DNA from: Chthoniobacterales bacterium
GTDB lineage: Bacteria > Verrucomicrobiota > Verrucomicrobiia > Chthoniobacterales > JACTMZ01
Direction: 5' to 3'
DNA: 64,000 nt
Assembly (NCBI GenBank): GCA_018402585.1
Contig: JAGYIO010000001.1
Location: 310,001-374,000, forward strand
How positions within the stretch are numbered: the stretch's first letter is position 1; the number at the start of each line of letters is the position of its first letter. Positions 61,323 through 64,000 of the stretch are shown here, one piece after another. A program made the translations under genes and the position numbers. The notes below the pieces were generated by a model. That model was not told the DNA's origin. It was given only the letters and a program-made list of their open reading frames with translations, and did not search any database.

Positions 61323-62672
61323 ATGAGCACCACCACCCTTAAACCCACCAACGTCGCGCACTCCAAAGTTGCCGACCTCAGCCTGGCCGAATTCGGCCGC
61401 AAAGAAATCGATCTGGCCGAAACAGAAATGCCCGGCTTGATGGCCCTGCGTAAAAAATACGGCAAAACCAAGCCTCTGGCCGGTGCTCGCATCGCCGGAT
61501 GCCTGCACATGACCATCCAGACGGCCGTGTTGATCGAAACCCTGGTTGAACTGGGCGCCGAAGTCACCTGGTCGAGCTGCAACATTTTTAGCACCCAAGA
61601 CCACGCTGCCGCAGCCATTGCCGCCGCGGGCATTCCGGTTTACGCCTGGAAAGGCGAAACCGAAGAGGAGTTCCAATGGTGCATCGAGCAAACCATCCAC
61701 TTCCCTTCCGGCAAGCCCCTCAACATGATTCTGGACGATGGCGGTGACCTCACCGACATGGTGCACAAGAAGTATCCCGAACTGCTCGCCGGGATCAAGG
61801 GCATCAGCGAAGAAACCACAGCCGGCGTCCACCGCCTGCAGCAATTGGTCGAAACCGGCCAACTCAAAGTCCCCGCGATCAACGTCAACGACTCGGCCAC
61901 CAAGAGCAAATTCGACAACCTCTACGGCTGCCGCGAATCCCTGGCCGACGGCATCAAGCGCGCCACCGACGTCATGCTGGCCGGCAAGGTCGCCGTGGTT
62001 TGCGGATACGGGGACGTGGGCAAAGGCTGCGCGCACTCGCTGCAACGCTATGGCTGCCGCGTTATTGTCACCGAGATCGATCCGATCAACGCCTTGCAGG
62101 CCGCGATGGAAGGTTTTGAAGTGACCACGATGGAAGCCGCGGCCAAAGAGGGCAATCTGTTCGTCGCCGCCACCGGCAACCGCGACATCATCCTCGGCCA
62201 GCACATGCTCGAGATGGCTGAAGATGCCATTCTTTGCAACATCGGGCACTTCGACACCGAGATCGACATCGCCTGGCTGGAAAATGAAGTTGCTGCCGGC
62301 CGGGTGACCAAGGACGAAATCAAGCCCGCGGAGATTGGTGCGGTTGAACGCTACACCTTCAAAGCCTCTGGCCGCTCGGTCATCATTCTGGCCAAGGGCC
62401 GCTTGGTCAACCTGGGCTGTGCCACCGGTCACCCCAGCTTCGTCATGAGCACCTCGTTCACCAACCAAGTGCTCGCCCAGCTCGAGCTGTGGGAGCGGGG
62501 AGAACAGTATGACGTCAATATCCACCTGATGCCCAAGATCCTCGACGAGGAAGTGGCTCGTCTGCACCTTGACAAGCTCGGGGTGAAACTGACGGTTCTA
62601 ACCAAAGATCAGGCAGATTACATGCACGTGCCGGTCGAAGGTCCCTACAAGCCGAACCACTACCGCTACTAA
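61323..62672 (+). CDS. ahcY: Adenosylhomocysteinase (SAH hydrolase)
   Basis: A 449-aa NAD-dependent enzyme that splits SAH to homocysteine and adenosine, closing the methyl cycle with metK. Features include [36 protein letters not shown], the NAD-binding [18 protein letters not shown], and the C-terminal [17 protein letters not shown] at 61323; full length. Confidence 0.98.
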   Translation: MSTTTLKPTNVAHSKVADLSLAEFGRKEIDLAETEMPGLMALRKKYGKTKPLAGARIAGCLHMTIQTAVLIETLVELGAEVTWSSCNIFSTQDHAAAAIAAAGIPVYAWKGETEEEFQWCIEQTIHFPSGKPLNMILDDGGDLTDMVHKKYPELLAGIKGISEETTAGVHRLQQLVETGQLKVPAINVNDSATKSKFDNLYGCRESLADGIKRATDVMLAGKVAVVCGYGDVGKGCAHSLQRYGCRVIVTEIDPINALQAAMEGFEVTTMEAAAKEGNLFVAATGNRDIILGQHMLEMAEDAILCNIGHFDTEIDIAWLENEVAAGRVTKDEIKPAEIGAVERYTFKASGRSVIILAKGRLVNLGCATGHPSFVMSTSFTNQVLAQLELWERGEQYDVNIHLMPKILDEEVARLHLDKLGVKLTVLTKDQADYMHVPVEGPYKPNHYRY

Positions 62673-62675
62673 CAC

Positions 62676-62697
62676 GCGATCGCTCGGCGATCGCGTG
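62676..62697. repeat. Short palindrome after ahcY
   Basis: cgcgatcgctcggcgatcgcg, a perfect hairpin immediately after the ahcY stop, upstream of the intrinsic terminator. It may be a mRNA 3'-stabilising element or a dispersed repeat. Confidence 0.5.
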
Positions 62698-62744
62698 AGT
62701 TGGCAGTGTTCAGTTGCTAGTTTACAGGCCAATCAAGACAAAAG

Positions 62745-62776
62745 GCCGTCCCGCGAGGGGCGGCTTTTTTCTTTTC
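62745..62776 (+). terminator. Intrinsic terminator of the metK-ahcY operon
   Basis: gccgtccc-gcga-ggggcggc (one T-G wobble) followed by ttttttctttt. A GC-rich stem with a U-tract 70-100 bp past ahcY is the typical design. Confidence 0.85.
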
Positions 62777-62796
62777 CCAGGTAGGGACGACCTGCT

Positions 62797-62945
62797 TTGT
62801 GGTGAACAGTTTCGCGCGTGACCAAGGGGGCACGGGCGTCTCGCCCGTCACGACCCGACAACACGGGCGAGACGCCCGTGCCCCCTGGACAAACCGAGCC
62901 CAGCCGCGCTTTGTTTGCACTTCCTTCTGCACAACCCCGGCTCAG
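62797..62945. mobile_element. MITE-like element, degenerate copy 4
   Basis: It shares with copies 1-3 a gtggtgaaca-type left arm, the core with cacgggcg-tct-cgcccgt and acgggcg-aga-cgcccgt, and the cccagccgcgcttt stretch. The right end ctgcacaaccccggctcag is a mutated terminal repeat; the left repeat is unrecognisable. Confidence 0.6.
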
Positions 62946-62969
62946 CGTGAGCCAGGCCGACGACCTACT

Positions 62970-63066
62970 CCTCGTGGCATGGGCATCCCTGCCCATGAAG
63001 ACACAGAATTCATCGGCAGGCCTCCTGCTCGTAGAGCTTACGGCTCGGAGAGATGCCGATGCCCCT
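62970..63066. repeat. Palindromic repeat remnants before the uricase stop
   Basis: atgggcatccctgcccat at 62979-62997 and parts of the catcggcagg...gccgatgcc class, separated by about 60 bp with ctcgtagagcttacggctcgg. Related to the hairpins at 14059-14110. No gene. Confidence 0.5.
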
Positions 63067-63087
63067 TCCCCGCACCGCTCACCACCC

Positions 63088-63912
63088 CTACCGCGTAAAC
63101 ACCGCCTCGATCTGGCCATGCGGCTCGTCCGTCGCCGTGAACACCACATTCGGATTATCCAAGCCGAAAGGCTGCAGATTGATCAAATTGCAATGCTTGT
63201 TCGGCAAAGCCATCGATATCTCGTCGATTTCCGGCACCGCGGCAAAGGCCGCCTCGGCCATTTCCGCCATGGTCGTTTGCACCGAGGGACTGAAGTTGTC
63301 GCAGAACGGCCGCAGCATCGCCTCACGGATCTTTTCATTGGCCGCACGAAAACTCGCCGGATGTTTCGTCCAGTGCCAACCCGCCGTGACCGAGCTGGCG
63401 AAGATGCGGTCCTTTGTCTCGGGCAGCGTGGTGAACTCACACTTCGGGTAGTCGGAAAACCCGCTTTCTGTCGACTTGAGGATGAGCCAGTCGGTCACCC
63501 CGGACGAAAGTTCCTCGTCCCCCGCCTTGACCACCGCCTTGACCCAAGGCACCGGCGAACCCGGCGCGGTAAAGCTGTGGTTATGGTCACCGAGGCGTTC
63601 CCAGACGCGCTGGCGGATCTCAATGTGGGCGCGCTGCACCTGCTCGTAGCGCTGCACAAAATGACGCCCCAAATGCAGGGCAAACATTTCCATCTCCTCG
63701 GTCAGGTGGTCGCGCGCCAGAACATTAACCGTGTTCTTCACCGTGTCGGTCAGCACGAGCTTGCTGTTGTCGCCCTTGGTGTAGGACGTCTCGAAGTCGC
63801 CTTCGAGCAGAGCTTGCACCTCGGCTTCGATCACGGTGTGACGAGCGCCCTCGCGCAGAATTTTGACCACGCGAACGCGGGCCTTGCCGTAGCGGTGGGA
63901 GGACAACTTCAT
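63088..63912 (-). CDS. Urate oxidase (uricase)
   Basis: A 274-aa cofactor-free oxidase converting urate to 5-hydroxyisourate in purine breakdown. Motifs are MKLSSHRYGKARVRVVKI (catalytic Lys), YTKGDNSKLVLTDTVKNTVN (Thr), LGDHNHSF, SGVTDWLILKSTESGFSDY and the C-terminal FTATDEPHGQIEAVF with the catalytic His. ATG at 63912 is preferred over a start 14 codons upstream. No other purine-degradation gene is in view; the window ends 88 bp beyond the start. Confidence 0.95.
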   Translation of the reverse strand: MKLSSHRYGKARVRVVKILREGARHTVIEAEVQALLEGDFETSYTKGDNSKLVLTDTVKNTVNVLARDHLTEEMEMFALHLGRHFVQRYEQVQRAHIEIRQRVWERLGDHNHSFTAPGSPVPWVKAVVKAGDEELSSGVTDWLILKSTESGFSDYPKCEFTTLPETKDRIFASSVTAGWHWTKHPASFRAANEKIREAMLRPFCDNFSPSVQTTMAEMAEAAFAAVPEIDEISMALPNKHCNLINLQPFGLDNPNVVFTATDEPHGQIEAVFTR

Positions 63913-64000
63913 CAGATCCACCAAGCTACAAAATCCCTGCCGCTCTCCAAACACATTTCCTCGGGCCGAAAAGCCTGATAAGCAATTTCTCGAAATGTCC

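Overview
The window reads as one continuous, GC-rich chromosomal stretch from a Verrucomicrobiota-type bacterium. That is inferred from gene content, not from a marker gene: a double-length four-cassette UvrA, a PEP-CTERM protein, an ArsR/methyltransferase fusion divergent from metK-ahcY, a family-B DNA polymerase and OprB-type porin, all on a Gram-negative lipoprotein/porin background. Most of it is housekeeping DNA. No rRNA, tRNA, CRISPR array or prophage was recognised.

Layout. 0.3-7 kb: priA, a hicBA toxin-antitoxin (TA) pair between long direct repeats, yjbQ, a serine hydrolase, a TPR protein and uvrC, all leftward. 7-16 kb: an ExbB/TolQ-type protein, a lipoprotein, rdgB, leuS, an OprB-like porin, a palindromic repeat block and malQ. 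16-27 kb: HU, giant uvrA, a phd/relE TA pair between direct repeats, an SpmA/SpmB-type protein, a YkgJ-like protein, a lone antitoxin and a family-B polymerase. 27-30.6 kb: accessory zone with brnTA, an Avd-like gene fragment, an FGE-fold PEP-CTERM protein and a decayed integron integrase. 30.6-35.5 kb: a manganese-type ABC importer, one permease fused to a DtxR-like domain, with MntR and two matching palindromic operators. 35.6-44.2 kb: hisF, an amidase and the complete F1Fo ATP synthase operon (atpBEFHAGDC). 44.6-57.3 kb: a Na+/solute symporter, nagZ, recQ, nadD-rsfS, and a run of envelope, membrane and secreted proteins. 57.9-64 kb: the methyl-cycle locus (arsR-methyltransferase, metK, a four-helix-bundle gene, ahcY) and a urate oxidase.

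The most striking signal is in leuS (8809-12078). Its reading frame is open for 1089 codons because a REP-associated tyrosine transposase (RAYT, Y1/HUH type), flanked by 47-bp direct repeats carrying a REP hairpin, sits in frame in the CP1 editing domain of leucyl-tRNA synthetase. The repeat-to-repeat distance is exactly 681 bp (227 codons). The HUH histidines and candidate catalytic tyrosine are intact, as are the synthetase HIGH-like and KMSKS motifs. The same REP hairpin is scattered through the intergenic DNA and forms the core of about 240-bp MITE-like elements with terminal inverted repeats (47-290, 44305-44550, 57679-57905, degenerate 62797-62945). The window therefore shows a repeat family and a plausible mobiliser locked inside an essential gene.

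A second theme is small modules bracketed by repeats: hicBA, phd/relE and the metK-ahcY four-helix-bundle gene. A third is erosion: the integrase, the Avd fragment and a partial copy of the methyltransferase 3' end, each beside palindromic repeats.
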